A stretch of 64,000 nt of DNA from Pardosa pseudoannulata (Eukaryota; Arthropoda; Arachnida; Araneae; Lycosidae), in assembly GCA_032207245.1 (NCBI GenBank), contig CM063499.1, positions 78,306,224-78,370,223 on the forward strand, in the 5' to 3' direction. Below, piece by piece: positions 26,749 through 36,023 of this stretch. The position numbers were made by a program, and so were the translations under genes. The notes under the pieces are model-generated. The model had not been told where the DNA came from, did not search any database, and saw only the letters and a program-made list of their open reading frames with translations. Position 1 is the first letter of the stretch. The number at the start of each line of letters is the position of its first letter.

Positions 26749-28630
26749 TCGTTTTTAAACCCTCAGAAAGTACTGTCTATAATATTGGTTTTATTCACCA
26801 TTTATTTTTAGTTTGATCACTCAAAAAACCTTAGATGTACATTTTTGAAATTAGTTTTTGTCAAATATTCATCTTATATTAATTTTTAGGCATTTTTAAA
26901 AACTTAATTCTGAAATATTGTAGGGCATTTATTGAACATGCCTTGTCTGATTCATAATTGTTAAAATATGTTCCTCAGAAAATAGGGTTTATGCCCTTCT
27001 TTCAAGTAGGTCCTTAGAAAGTCCTTAAAAAGTCTGTAATTTTTGTTCTGGAAAAAGAGCAGGAACCCTGACTATCGAGTGCTATTAACCAGATTTCTTG
27101 CAGGAGATTTTCTTGTGTTAGACAAATATATGTAGGGGCAATTTCTTATTTTTTATTACTCTATATTTAAATGCTTACTTGTAAGGTAGTGATTATATCT
27201 TACCTGAAATTTGCTTGATGTTATCTTGTTAAACGATGCCTTTTACCAGTAGAGCTATGTTGCAAGTTAATTTCTAAACTTGTATATTAACAGATTATAT
27301 TAATGGTAGTTTTTCTAAATTTTTAATATGCTAGATTGTTAATGCCCAATGGTTTTTATCGTAAGATTAATTTGTTAACACACTTTTATTGATTTCCTTT
27401 TTCTCTTTTAGCAATTGAGTAATGAGAATTCTCAGCCTACGTGTGTTCCCTCATCTCAGTATGACTGCAGTGATATGCAAGACAGTAAGTGTTAGAAATA
27501 CTTTTTTGTTTTTTGTTACATCCAGTATTGCAGTTTGTTCAGAATAGTTTTAACATTTGGGTGCTATTTTTTCATAAAGTATTGATTGTAGTGTTTGTCT
27601 GTACATAACATTATTTTTATGAGAGTTTGATTTTGCAAAAATTAGTTTAACTCTTAAGAATGAGCCGTTCTGTGTCAGGAAAGGATAATCAATCTGTTTA
27701 TTATGTAGATTATTACTATGTTTATACATAAAGTTTTGTTTCCTAAGAAAAACGAGAAGGCAATTTCATTTATACCAGTAGTACCAAAACTGGTACCACT
27801 TTTTTTTTAAGTAGATAAATTAGCAATTACTTTATGGCTATTTTATTTAAAAGGAGTTGAGTATTTGCTTTATTGCCAATGTTTAATAGCTATTTATTTT
27901 GACTTCAAAGAAAGATTTGGAAATGTTTATTTTCCCCCCCCCCTTCAATTTGATGTTGAACATTTTTGTATTTAAACTTACAAACTGGATGAATATATGC
28001 TATTGCAGAAGCAACTTACTGAATTATCTATAAATGGTGAGAACTAAATCTAATGTTTGTATAGCCCAAATTGTGGCTACAAAAATTGATACTGATCTAC
28101 GTGAATAATCTAATAAATGCAGTAGACTTAGTAGCATAAAAAATGTTTCTATACTTTACATGGCTCCCACAGTCCTTAAAAGTCCTTCAGAACTCCTTAA
28201 TTTCAGCTTTCATTTTTAAGGGCCTTTAAAACACTTAATTTTTGTCAAAGGTCCTTAAAAACTGCTTAATTTTTAAATTGGAATGTGATCAATCTCTCCA
28301 TCGAAGAGATCTGCCATCGTCATGTGATTTCCTATTAGTTTTCTTATATGACAGTTTTTTCTTAGTTACTTATTGCACAAATAAATAATCTTTCATATAC
28401 TTATAAGGTTTAAAGTATAAAGTCAGCTGCCCTTTCCTAATAGCTAACGGTCATGTAAATTTCAATTAAACGAAGCATGGAGGATGTGGTTTCTAGATAT
28501 TTCAGTTACTGATGGAAGTTTAATTTTCCTTGCATTGAATGTAATAGAAAAGTTTAAAACTTTTTTCTTTCCCAGGCAACGTCGGGTATAATCAACTAGT
28601 ATATACATATAATAAATATATATATCTATA

Positions 28631-28665
<35 letters not shown>

Positions 28666-28672
28666 GTGCGTG

Positions 28673-28726
<54 letters not shown>

Positions 28727-31700
28727 TATATATTCATACATTTTCATTTTTAAACCCTCAGAAAGTACTGTTTATAATGTTTTTATTCACAATTTATTTT
28801 TAGTTTGATCACTCAAAAAACTTTAGATGTACATTTTTCAAAATTAGCTTTCATCAAATAGATTCATCTTATATTAGTTTTTAAGCATTTTTAATAACTT
28901 AATTCTGAAATATTGTAGGGCATTTCTTGAACATGCCTTATCTGGTTTATAATCATTAAAATATGTTCCTCAGGAAATAGGGTTTATTCTGTTATGTCAT
29001 GTATTTCAAGTAAGTCCTTATAAAACGTTGCTTTAGTCCTTATAAAGTTCTTAAAAAATCCTTAATTTTTGTTCTGGAAAAAGATCAGGAACCCTGTAAT
29101 AGCTCTTTATTTTGACTTCCAAGAAAGATTTGAAAATGTTCTTTATTTTTTTTTCTTCCTTCAATTTGGTTTTGTACATTTTTGTATTTAAACTTACAAA
29201 CTGGAAGAATATATGCTATTGCAGGGGCAGCTTACTGAATTATCCATAAGTGGTGAGAGCTAAATCCCATGTTTGGGTAGCCCAAATTGTGCCTACAAAA
29301 ATTGATACCGATCTACGTGAATAATCTAATACAAATGCATAAAAAATATTTCTATAATTTATATTTTTCACAGGGTATAAATTCAATAAATATTACTTTA
29401 AAAACCAAACAGTTTTATATAAATATTTTCACATTACTATTCTTTCCTTCTTTCAGTGACACAACAGCTCTGAGTGGCCTTCTCATAAATTTTCAGCCCC
29501 CCCCCTTCTCTCTCTCTCTCCCTCCCCCCTCTTTTTTTTACATGGTCTTCTAGTTAGTTACTATTAACTGCACCAAAATTAAAATACTAATAATGCAATT
29601 ATGAATTTTATACTATTAATTCACTCTTAAGGGTTCATTGTAAGGTGTTTGTCATAAGGGTTCCATGGCATATTAGTTTTGGGGATTTATACCATTTATA
29701 AATAGCTGCATTTCTCAATCTGTGAGTATCAGCTTTCAGTTTAATGTAACTTTTATTAATAATCAAATAAAATTCTATATTAGCTCATAATTAGTAATCA
29801 TTCTATAAGAAAAGAGTTTTATCACAAAGAAGGAGTAAGATGGAAAAGAAATCTACTTATACTGCAGTAGTAAAATATGCAACAGAAAGTGGAAACCATG
29901 CTTAAAGTTAGAAATTTTGTATTCAAAATTAATAGTTAGTATTACTAGCACTGTTGTATGAAAAAAGTGCAATAGAATTTAAATTAAAATACAGCTATAT
30001 TTCAATTGATATTTAACTTTTTATTTTCTGCCTTAAACATGTCTTTATGTATATATAGTATGATTACAGGGAGCAGTTAAAATTGCTCCATGTATAACAT
30101 GTACTTTTTAATTTTTGTCTTAAATTTTTGTGAAATCTGTGTTATGTGTGAGTAGATATGGTATATAATTTTATTTATAGTAGATCTAAATCACTGATTC
30201 ATGATACTCTTAATTGTTTCATTTTATCTCTCCCCTTTTTTTCTGATTATTATTCATGTTCCATTCTGATAAGCAAAAATTTGTTATTGCTTACACAGGC
30301 ATGTCCAACCACGGCCCATGTGTTGGGCAATCAATCAATCAAACATCAATTGGGCCGCATGAGGCCCAATTGATGTTTTCAACTGTCTATACAGTTTTAT
30401 TCATTTTGACTATATACAGTTGAAACATAGAATTTTAATTGTTAATGTTTGCAATAATAAATATCACATATTATGTTCATTAAGACTTGATAGTAACCAA
30501 CGTAAACCTGGTCTTTGAGTAGGGTTGGACAGGTTACGTTGAAATTTGAGTGTTCTAGAATATTCTGTCAATCAGCCATTACTTATACAACCAGGTGACT
30601 TGCGTTATGTGCACATGCTCTGTTCGATCTTTATGAAAATCAATTAGGTCAAATAATTGGATTTATTTCCCATTATTAAATGATTATAAAAGTGGCCATA
30701 AAAACTTCTTCAAATATTCTACTAAAATCGCAAAATTACTTAAAGAATGCAATACTAGATTCTCTTACATGCAGAAGTTTGAAGAAATCTTTAAAATATT
30801 CATAGCTCCATTTAATGTAGAATTTGAATCAGCGTCTCCAAATTTACAAATGGAGCTAGTAGAATTGCAATCAAACATTGAACTAAAAATGCCTCTATGA
30901 AGAGAGTAAGATTGAATATTATTAAAAATATGCCGCCGAAGATAATTTTTCAAATTTAAGACGATTGGCAATGTGCATAATATCAGCATTTGAAACTACT
31001 TATCGCTGCAAATCATTTTTTTTTCTAAATTAAACCTGGTAGAAACAAAGTGTCGCAGCAGGTTGCTGTATAAAAACATGGCCAATCAGTTACAATGTGC
31101 GTCGTTTACATTATCATTTGATATTAACAAAATCTCTAGTAAAATACAAAAACAAATCTCACATTAATTTTAAATTAATACATGTGGTAGTGCTTGTGAA
31201 TAAACTACAATATATATTAATAGTATAAATATAATAATAATAATATTTTAACCCTCACGATTAGGAAGGTAAGGTGTTGGGGGTGATTATAAATACAGTA
31301 TAGTTAATGTTTGTCATTTTAGTTATGATATATGTATAACACAACTTTTATGTATGGTCGCAGCTGGCACTGTAAAAATGCATAGTTTGAATATTGCATG
31401 ATAATAAAATATTTTGAATAATTTGTTTTATTTTTATATGTGCAGCCCACCTCAGTTTAGTAAATTGTTTTTTGGCTCACCAACCGATTTGAGTTGGGCA
31501 CCCCTGGCTTACAGCATATTTTGTTGTGATACTTAGTTAATTGGGGCAGATATTTCAGTTGGTAATTTATATTTGTGTGCTATGAGATTGTATTGTGTTT
31601 TGGACTACTTCAATTGGATTGAAATTGTATTTTAAAATGTAAAATAATAATTATTTTGCTAAATTTATATGTGAATATCTAGTGAAAATATTTAACCTCT

Positions 31701-32609
31701 TAGGATGCCCCATTTATATAATTATCTCCTTTTGAAATTGAAAACTTTTTTCTGTTTTATATAATTTATTTTAAAGAAGAGGGAAAAGAGTCAAGTGTTA
31801 GATTTTCTATACATATTTAACTTTCAGATGTCTAAAATTTTTTAAAAACAGTATGTTGACAGGTATGTATATGAAATCTTGAGGGGAAACCAAAATATAT
31901 CCCTGGTAAAATTTAGAAATGTCACTAATGTTTAATATTGAGCTATAGTTCATATTTATTGTTTAAGAAAGTGTGTTTAGACATTGATTGTATTTTATTT
32001 GATTTCAGACAATATGGTTAAAAATTCAAACTCAACATTTGTTAATGCCCGTGATCCTCGTGCTGCTCCTAGAGAACAAAGACCCAGAGGTGGTTCAAAC
32101 AATGCCTATACTAGAAACCCCAATCAGGTTGGATTTGGAAATGAACAAGGTATTTAATTTTTATTCAACAGGTTCATAGATCTGAAAATGGATATTGAAG
32201 CAAATGAATTTGTGCTTAAAAACTTCCTATATGGATTTTAAACTGAATGCTTGTTCATCAAACTCAGTATAGAAAATAGCATGTGAAATTATACTGGGAG
32301 CAAAACTATACAAAGATCAAGGAATATGATATCTTATGTTTGAAAAACTGATACAGATGTGATATTTATGCTCTGGCTTTTGTTGTCAAATTTGGCTTCT
32401 CTTTCGAGCGTTTTGCCAGGCAATGTCTGTTTAGCTTTTACTATCCTGACATTGGAGCTTTGTGGTGGTAACCCTGGTTCGTTCTTTAAGCCTCATTAGC
32501 GCACGTGACTACCCGGCACCTTTTTGAATAACTTCTCTGGATTTTTCTAATTGTACTGAATTTGTGTAGTTCAGACATGCTCACATGTTTTTTTTTTTTT
32601 TTGTTTTTG

Positions 32610-32640
<31 letters not shown>

Positions 32641-34687
32641 AATTTCTAGAAAGCTCTTTGTGGTTTAGCTTTAGTAGTTCAAACGTGCTTGCATGGTGAG
32701 ATTGCTGGTTAGGTTGTACTTTTTTAAATTAAAATTTGTATTGTTTATGTATTTATAGTTGTAACAACATGGGTGGGATTGAGAGGGGGTTTGCCCCCCT
32801 CAAAAACTTTAAATTTGTGTGCCCCTTATTCTTTTTTTAATGTTTATTAAAATGTGTGTATGTTTTATTTGTTTTTAGTTGTAACAATATGGTGGGATTG
32901 TATTTTTTTTCTTTGCATTAAAATTTTAAGACGTAATCTACTTTTTCTTTCACATCAGATGATAATTTAAAAAATGCAATCAATATATCCACAAGGAAAT
33001 TAACAATTTGATCAGCAGTAATATTTTTACTAATGTAATTAATTTCTCAATAAAATTATCCCTTAAAATGTATTATATTTAGGTGTTTTTGTCACCATAA
33101 GGCACATTTGGTTATTGTATTTTATATTATTTAGACTTTTTTACCAAGCCATAATGTAACTGACAGTTATTTTTCTTGATTCATGTTAATATTACCCAGC
33201 AACTCTCATAACTAAAATTTATTATAAATACTTAAAGGATTAAATTTCTCCCTTCAGTAGTTCATTAAATATGAATTATGATTAGTTAATATATTAAATA
33301 GTGTAATAAATCTCAAATTTTAAATTCATAGTCAAAATTTCAGGAAAATCCTCAATTTCAAGTGTTTTTAAATATTTGTTGTATTTTCAAAACTACTCAC
33401 CCATCTCTTTATTTCTTAATGTATGAATATTTTATGTTCTTTAGCTTACCAAAGTACAAATAATAGTCAAGGTTATGTGAATAGGGATAGTTTTACAGAC
33501 AATTCAAGTTACAGTAGTAATCTGAAGAGAGGACTCAATTCAAGAGGAGGTAAATTTTCATTCTTTTAAGTTATATTATAGCCATTTAGATCCATTGCAA
33601 ATAATATTTACATGGTTTCCACGCACCTGGAAAGTCATGGAAAATCATGGATTTGGACAATGAATTAATTTTGTCATGGAAAGTCTTGATTTTTCAAGTA
33701 AAATGAGTAAAAGTCATGGAAAGTCATGGATCCACTAAACTACCAATTAAAAAAAATGCATTGAATTGCTTAATTTCATTTTTACTTGTCATTTGGCTGA
33801 AGTTTCTGAGTTTGGTATTTGTGTATTATCTTATTGACCAAGTAAAATATGTTCACCAAGGAAACTCAAAGCAAGGAAACTTAATGGTTGGGTAAATGTA
33901 TATTATTCTGGTTTTTTCTTAAATTGTAGATTAAATTTTATCGATATAATATTCATTATTTTTTAATAAAAATTAGTTAAGATTTTTGCACAAAATATAT
34001 GTTTATCTCTAGGGATATTGTATATAAACATTATAGGGTTATATTTGACTATTATTCATGGTCACCTGGATAATACCAAAGTACCCTGAATTCAAATTGG
34101 AAACATTTTGATTGAAAAATTGCTCTATGATTAAACTTAGGTATGTCGATACAACAATTTATTTTTATGTATGCGAGTTTATTAACACTTATAAAGTAAG
34201 TTTATAGTTTTTTTATGATAAAATTCCTGTAATTTCTCTAAAAGCATATATTTTATTTGTATGTACGGCAGAAGTTTTATTCATATATACTTTAACGAAA
34301 GCTTTTTAAAGTCATGAAAAATGATCTGCTAAATCAGGAAAAATCATGGATTTGAAAAATTTTATGTTGGCAGATACCCTGTTTAAAGCTCCTTGATTTT
34401 GAAATTGGAATGTGATCAATTTCTTCATTGACGAGATTCATACTCTCATGTGATTTATCACTTTTCTTATTTGACAAATAAATAATCTTTAGTACAATTA
34501 AAAGTTTTAAAGTATAAAGTCAGCTGCCCTTTCCTAAAAGCTAACAGTCATGCACATTTTAATTAAACGAAGCATGGAGGATGGGGGTTTATAGATATTT
34601 CAGTTACTTATGGAAGTTTAATTTTCCTTGCATGGAATGTAATAGAAAAGTCTAAAATTTTCTTCTTTCCCGGGTATAATCAGCTAG

Positions 34688-34770
<83 letters not shown>

Positions 34771-36023
34771 CATATATATATACATATACATTCATACATA
34801 CATATATATCAATCATTTTTAAATCCTCAGATAGTACTGTTTAATGTTTTTATTCACAATTATTTATTTTTAGTTCACTCAAAAACCTTTAGGTGTACAT
34901 TTTTCAAAATTAGGTTTTGTCAAATAGATTTATCTTATATTAATTTTTAGGCATTTTTAAAAACTTAATTCTGAAATATTGTAGGGTATTTATTGAACAT
35001 GCCTTGTCTGGTTCATAATCGTTAAAATATGTTCCTCAGGAGATAGGGTTTTAGTCGTTATGTCGTGTATTTCAAGTAGGTCCTTATAAAAAGTTATTTT
35101 GGTCCTAAGAAAGTCCTTAAAAAGTCCTGAACCCCTTCCGGTAAAATGAGTCTAGCTCGTCATTAGTTTTTCATTCCATACCGCACAATGACGAGCTACA
35201 CTCATCATGCGATTAAAGTTACTGTTAAATATGATAATTTAGTTTAAAATTTCTAGTGTACTGAATTTGGCAACACTTTTATCACTTGTGAAAATCACAA
35301 GTCACTATTGCATATTGTTTACTTGGTACAAGTCATTGCCAAATGAATGAGTCAGAATAAAAGAAAACCTACTAAGAAATGCTGTGTGTGTTACAAGAAT
35401 CCAATTAAAAGTGGGACTACTTGGCGGTGTAAACAATTAAGAATTCCTTTGCACTTTGTTTTGAAAAGTACCACTAGCTTGAAGGCTATTATCTGTATAC
35501 CTTATTAATGCTTTGCTTTGATATTTTCTTAATTTTACTGTTTCTGATATTATTTAACACTATGTAAAAAGTGGATTTTAATTAAGAATATGTAAGAATT
35601 GTAAAACGAAACAAGTTTTTTAAATAAAAATTTAATGGTTATTTCATGCACAGTTTTTCATTATTAAATCATACCGGAAGGGGTTAATTTTTTTTCTGGA
35701 AAAAGAGTGGGAACCCTGAATATTTGTGGCTATATTATACTAAATTTTTGATATCCAATCCTAAAGTCTTGTGTAATGCTATGTAATATGTTCAGAAATA
35801 TAATATTTTCTGACTATAATTCATGGTTATTTTGATTGTACTGTTATGCCAAAGTGCAGTTAATATAAAACATTTTATATTTACTTAGATTGGTGTAGCT
35901 TATGAATTTATTGAATATTGCATACAATCTGAGTATTTATTGTTCTTTTTAGGTTCCAGAGGCAATAATACAGCTCGAGGTACTAATAACAGTCGTGGCA
36001 GTAGAGGTGGTTATCGAAATTAG
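422..36023 (+). CDS. Caprin: Caprin family protein (12 coding exons, 617 aa)
   Basis: Caprins are cytoplasmic RNA-granule proteins that bind mRNA and the stress-granule protein G3BP/Rasputin; this role is family knowledge. Coding exons: 422-535, 4597-4659, 4746-4832, 11772-11933, 14764-14935, 18919-19097, 22037-22211, 23541-24052, 27412-27484, 32009-32149, 33445-33549, 35953-36023. They sum to 1854 nt with a single terminal TAG, and every intron is GT..AG with compatible phase. Residues 1-218 match the caprin N-terminal homology region (for example [52 protein letters not shown]). Residues 219-259 are acidic. Residues 307-317 ([11 protein letters not shown]) match the G3BP-binding motif. Residues 318-512 are S/T/P/Q/N-rich, and 595-617 are RG-rich. 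The ATG at 422 opens the conserved frame; a pyrimidine tract and AG just upstream (about 400-410) suggest a 5' UTR intron. Human caprin-1 is about 709 aa, so this is a shorter invertebrate form. Confidence 0.93.
2643..3122. mobile_element. hAT-like nonautonomous element, 480 bp, caprin intron 1
   Basis: Begins CAGGGATGGACAAACTTTCG and ends GGCCCATCCCTG, imperfect terminal inverted repeats of hAT type. It is flanked by a perfect 8-bp target duplication GTCTAGAG (2635-2642 and 3123-3130). No transposase frame. A 5'-truncated relative lies at about 61668-62031. Confidence 0.85.
3245..4350 (+). mobile_element. Interspersed repeat, LINE-like ends, caprin intron 1
   Basis: Starts TACTAGCAAGTTTGCCCGTG and CTTCGCTACGG, and ends with ACAGACAGACAGACACACAC followed by a short AT tail. 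Ends of this sort are seen on RTE-like retroelements and derivatives in invertebrates. No reverse transcriptase frame is visible, so the class is uncertain. Confidence 0.45.
5359..6125 (-). mobile_element. hAT element relic (family D), minus copy
   Basis: Terminal CAAGGTTGG / CTACCCTG, flanked by a perfect 8-bp duplication TTTAGAAC (5351-5358 and 6126-6133). On the minus strand a fragment reads [11 protein letters not shown], the start of the hAT C-terminal dimerisation motif. It is related to the + strand copy at 21123-21906. Confidence 0.85.
6434..8140. mobile_element. hAT-like element with internal duplication, caprin intron 3
   Basis: Ends CAGGGTTGTAATTTTGACC and GGTTAAAACCGATACAATCC-TG are imperfect inverted repeats, with repeated GGTTTTAAC/GGTCAGAA-type subterminal words. 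Flanks CTAGTAGA and CTGTAGAT could be a decayed 8-bp target duplication. Contains the tandem duplication at 6955-7440. No clear transposase. Confidence 0.65.
6955..7440. repeat. Tandem duplication, two units of 244 bp
   Basis: The segment starting CCCCTATATAATAATAGCCT at 6955 recurs at 7199 with only a few differences (for example TCTGTCTGC against TCTGTCGGC, and GGAATGG against GGAATTT). Both units run through AGCATTATGACGTCATTCC to the end CGTTTTATCGCTGA. The near identity indicates a recent duplication. Confidence 0.9.
9295..9915. repeat. Direct repeat pair, about 180 bp each (9295-9473 and 9727-9915)
   Basis: Both units carry CATAAAGTGAGTTCGGGGTT, CCCCTCCAGACA, CTTAATTCAGCTTCTGTCTG and AACATGGGTATTTTGTA in the same order and orientation, about 435 bp apart. 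A (TG)(TA) microsatellite precedes the first unit. A pogo-like end (CAGTGAAACCTGCTTG at 9174) lies just upstream. Confidence 0.8.
10148..11677. mobile_element. Pogo/Tigger-like MITE carrying a TTAA element
   Basis: Left end TAGTAAAACCCACTAAAG and right end CTTCTTAAACAGGTTTTACTG form imperfect inverted repeats of the CAGTRAAACC type, with TA on each side as expected for Tc1/mariner-pogo insertions. The centre is occupied by the TTAA-flanked element at 10495-11352. Confidence 0.6.
10495..11352. mobile_element. TTAA-flanked (piggyBac-type) nonautonomous element
   Basis: Starts CCCTTTAACGGACAGC and ends GACCTTTAAAGGG, with TTAA on both sides (10491-10494 and 11353-11356). Target choice and CCC..GGG ends are those of piggyBac-like elements. 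It contains the long (TA)n tract at 10701-10760. No transposase frame. Confidence 0.75.
13013..13262 (-). pseudogene. Pogo/Tigger transposase N-terminal HTH fragment
   Basis: The minus-strand frame reads [20 protein letters not shown], then [20 protein letters not shown] and [17 protein letters not shown]. This is the CENP-B/pogo type N-terminal helix-turn-helix that binds the transposon ends. The natural Met-Asp-Ser-Thr start lies just upstream but is out of frame across a poly(A) run, so a one-base indel has broken it. The frame stops after NRKSFTM; no DDE catalytic domain is present. Confidence 0.75.
13274..14339. mobile_element. TTAA-flanked element nested in the pogo-like element
   Basis: Left CCCCTTGACATAAAAG and right ATATGTCAAGGGG are inverted repeats flanked by TTAA (13270-13273 and 14340-14343). 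Most of its length is the hAT-like MITE inserted at 13424-14198. Without that insert it is only about 290 bp. Confidence 0.8.
13424..14198. repeat. Family A MITE, copy 1 (nested)
   Basis: Starts CATGGTTTCTGCACACCTGG and ends GGCAGATACCCTG, an imperfect inverted repeat. Both ends carry several AAAGTCATGG words. About 775 bp, with no coding capacity. Five other copies occur in the window. Confidence 0.8.
14764..19097 (+). CDS. Caprin: Caprin exons 5-6: end of N-terminal homology region and acidic segment
   Basis: Exon 5 (14764-14935) ends in phase 1 after GTT of the VFGTT motif. Exon 6 must start at 18919, after ...CCATAG, so that the split codon makes the Tyr of YKALKE. An AG seven bases upstream (18911-18912) would break the frame and is rejected. 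Exon 6 reads through a possible GTGAGC donor at 18976, because the following frame ([15 protein letters not shown] to [10 protein letters not shown]) matches the acidic linker expected in caprins and ends at a clean GAG|GTAAAA donor. Exon 6 lies directly after the second copy of a 200-bp duplicated intron segment. Confidence 0.9.
16034..17112. mobile_element. TTAA-flanked (piggyBac-type) element nested in hAT
   Basis: Starts CCCTTTCGCGATGGG and ends GTAGGCACGAAAGGG with TTAA on both sides (16030-16033 and 17113-17116). The minus strand carries an acidic stretch ([20 protein letters not shown]) that could be the remains of a piggyBac transposase N-terminus; that reading is inference. Confidence 0.8.
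17225..17345 (+). pseudogene. hAT transposase dimerisation-domain fragment
   Basis: One frame reads [20 protein letters not shown] then [15 protein letters not shown]. This matches the hAT C-terminal pattern (S-x-ERxFS...G...RNRL...KL) that drives dimerisation. The frame ends soon after and the catalytic region is absent. Confidence 0.75.
17699..18875. repeat. Direct duplication of a 200-bp intron segment around a MITE
   Basis: 17699-17898 and 18676-18875 are near-identical direct copies (shared: CAATAAAATGGTCTGCAAA, ATTATAAACCCAAGTACATG, GTTGGTAGCAGTATTTAAG-TCAACATTACCTAA). The family A MITE at 17900-18669 lies exactly between them. The second copy runs into the polypyrimidine region before caprin exon 6. 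Confidence 0.9.
17900..18669. repeat. Family A MITE, copy 2
   Basis: CATGGTTTCTGCGCACCTGG to GGCAGATACACTG, about 770 bp, same internal sequence as copy 1. Fills the gap between the two 200-bp direct repeats. Confidence 0.8.
19442..20180. mobile_element. hAT-like MITE with TAGTCACTTTT subterminal repeats
   Basis: Ends CAGGCTTGCAATTCC and CAGCAGTTGCAAGCCTG are inverted repeats. The word AGTCACTTTT recurs many times near both ends, as expected for transposase-binding subterminal repeats. No clear target duplication and no frame. Confidence 0.7.
21123..21906 (+). mobile_element. hAT element relic (family D), plus copy
   Basis: CAGGGTTGGCATGATTTAAA and TTTTTTTTCAACCCTG ends. Flanks ATATATAT / ATATTTAT agree at 7 of 8 positions. 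Internally one frame reads [20 protein letters not shown] then [20 protein letters not shown], the hAT dimerisation region, at about 21415-21545. The upstream transposase is missing. Confidence 0.85.
22037..22211 (+). CDS. Caprin: Caprin exon 7 with G3BP-binding motif
   Basis: Encodes residues 260-317. The last residues [16 protein letters not shown] line up with the human caprin-1 segment that docks on the NTF2-like domain of G3BP (MQGPYNFIQDSMLDFE). Shared positions are QG, N-F, Q, S and the alternating hydrophobic/acidic end. The rest of the exon is polar and low in complexity. Acceptor TTTGTAG|TGT; donor GAAT|GTAAGT, phase 1. Confidence 0.88.
22411..22442. repeat. Poly(A) tract
   Basis: About 32 consecutive A in caprin intron 7, next to the truncated end of a family A copy. 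It could be a retroelement tail or simple slippage. Confidence 0.8.
22486..22916. repeat. Family A MITE, copy 3, 5'-truncated
   Basis: Only the right half of family A, from ATTATTTTTTAATAAAAATT to GGCAGATACCCTG. The left half is missing. Confidence 0.8.
22973..23260 (-). other. Stop-free stretch in caprin intron 7, unrecognised
   Basis: A 95-codon minus-strand frame ([20 protein letters not shown] inside it) in a locally GC-richer patch of 22990-23110. It matches no family I know and shows no splice context. It may be a repeat fragment. Low support as a gene. Confidence 0.15.
23541..24052 (+). CDS. Caprin: Caprin exon 8, large Pro/Ser/Thr/Gln-rich exon
   Basis: The longest exon encodes residues 318-488, probably a disordered linker rich in P, S, T, Q, N and V with several VPPLPP-like stretches. 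The preferred donor is CCG|GTGAGT at 24053, which joins in phase 0 to exon 9 ([11 protein letters not shown]). A second in-frame GTGAGG donor at 24125 would add 24 codons without a stop, so alternative 5' splicing is possible. Confidence 0.85.
24515..24691 (+). mobile_element. tRNA-derived SINE, copy 1 (fullest)
   Basis: The head looks like a tRNA: A box GGCCGATTGGTTAGG, a T arm GTGGGTTCGAATCCCAC containing the B box, then GGCATGGATGGCC. The body GGAATCGGCTTTAAGCTGTA, GGTCCCGGTCTCATTA and AGTAGACCGTAGCACTCC ends in a CAAAC-rich tail. Pol III would transcribe it from the internal boxes; LINE machinery would mobilise it (family knowledge). Five more copies occur in the window, so it is not a lone tRNA gene. 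Confidence 0.85.
26167..27070. mobile_element. CAGGGTTCCC element (family B), copy 1
   Basis: Starts CAGGGTTCCCATGGTCCTTA and ends AAAAAGAGCAGGAACCCTG, inverted repeats, with subterminal CCTTAAAAAGTCCTTAA words at both ends. A 5-bp duplication ACTAT flanks it (26162-26166 and 27071-27075). The middle holds a (CA)(TA) microsatellite after GGCAACGTCGGGTACAATCA. No coding frame. Confidence 0.8.
26605..26745. repeat. (CA)n / (TA)n microsatellites
   Basis: A CA run followed by TA runs, inside family B copy 1. The same position holds a TA microsatellite in the other family B copies, so the array is part of the element. Confidence 0.9.
28159..29096. mobile_element. CAGGGTTCCC element (family B), copy 2
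   Basis: Decayed left end GGCTCCCACAGTCCTTAAAA and right end AAAAAGATCAGGAACCCTG. It has the same internal order as copy 1, including GGCAACGTCGGGTATAATCA followed by a long (TA)n tract (28615-28725). Confidence 0.8.
30296..31506 (+). mobile_element. hAT (ZBED/GTF2IRD2-like) transposon relic
   Basis: Ends CAGGCATGTCCAACCACGG and TTTGAGTTGGGCACCCCTG are typical hAT inverted repeats; the flanks share GCTTACA. Between 30700 and 31060 + strand frames read [33 protein letters not shown] and later [20 protein letters not shown]. This is the C-terminal part of a hAT transposase of the GTF2IRD2/SCAND3 sort, interrupted by stops and frameshifts. Confidence 0.8.
32587..32636. repeat. Poly(T) tract
   Basis: About 50 bases of nearly pure T in caprin intron 10. 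The 32370-32586 stretch before it is less AT-rich than its surroundings and has no recognisable feature. Confidence 0.8.
33611..34381. repeat. Family A MITE, copy 4
   Basis: CATGGTTTCCACGCACCTGG to GGCAGATACCCTG, about 770 bp, full length, caprin intron 11. It abuts family B copy 3. Confidence 0.8.
35132..35683 (+). mobile_element. piggyBac-derived element with transposase tail
   Basis: CCCCTTCCGGTA at the left and TACCGGAAGGGG at the right are perfect inverted repeats. The right flank is TTAA; the left is TGAA, one base from TTAA. It carries the piggyBac C-terminal Cys-rich fragment at 35359-35475. 552 bp, inserted in family B. Confidence 0.85.
35359..35475 (+). pseudogene. piggyBac transposase C-terminal Cys-rich fragment
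   Basis: The frame reads [20 protein letters not shown] then [17 protein letters not shown]-x2-C ... C with a PLH end resembles the Cys-rich finger that ends piggyBac transposases and binds the transposon ends. Some Cys of the usual set are absent, and the rest of the transposase is missing. Confidence 0.7.
35953..36023 (+). CDS. Caprin: Caprin last coding exon, RG-rich C-terminus
   Basis: Acceptor TTTTTAG|GTTCC. Encodes the Gly-completing split codon and then [22 protein letters not shown] before the TAG at 36021. RG/RGG clusters at the C-terminus are a caprin hallmark used in RNA binding (family knowledge). The tail is much shorter than in vertebrate caprins. Confidence 0.9.

Larger units (their letters stand above)
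34385..35718. mobile_element. CAGGGTTCCC element (family B), copy 3, with nested TTAA element
   Basis: The left terminus is lost. The body matches copies 1 and 2, with a long (TA)n tract at 34686-34765. The right end AAAAGAGTGGGAACCCTG is intact. A TTAA-flanked element interrupts it near the right end (35132-35683). Confidence 0.8.
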
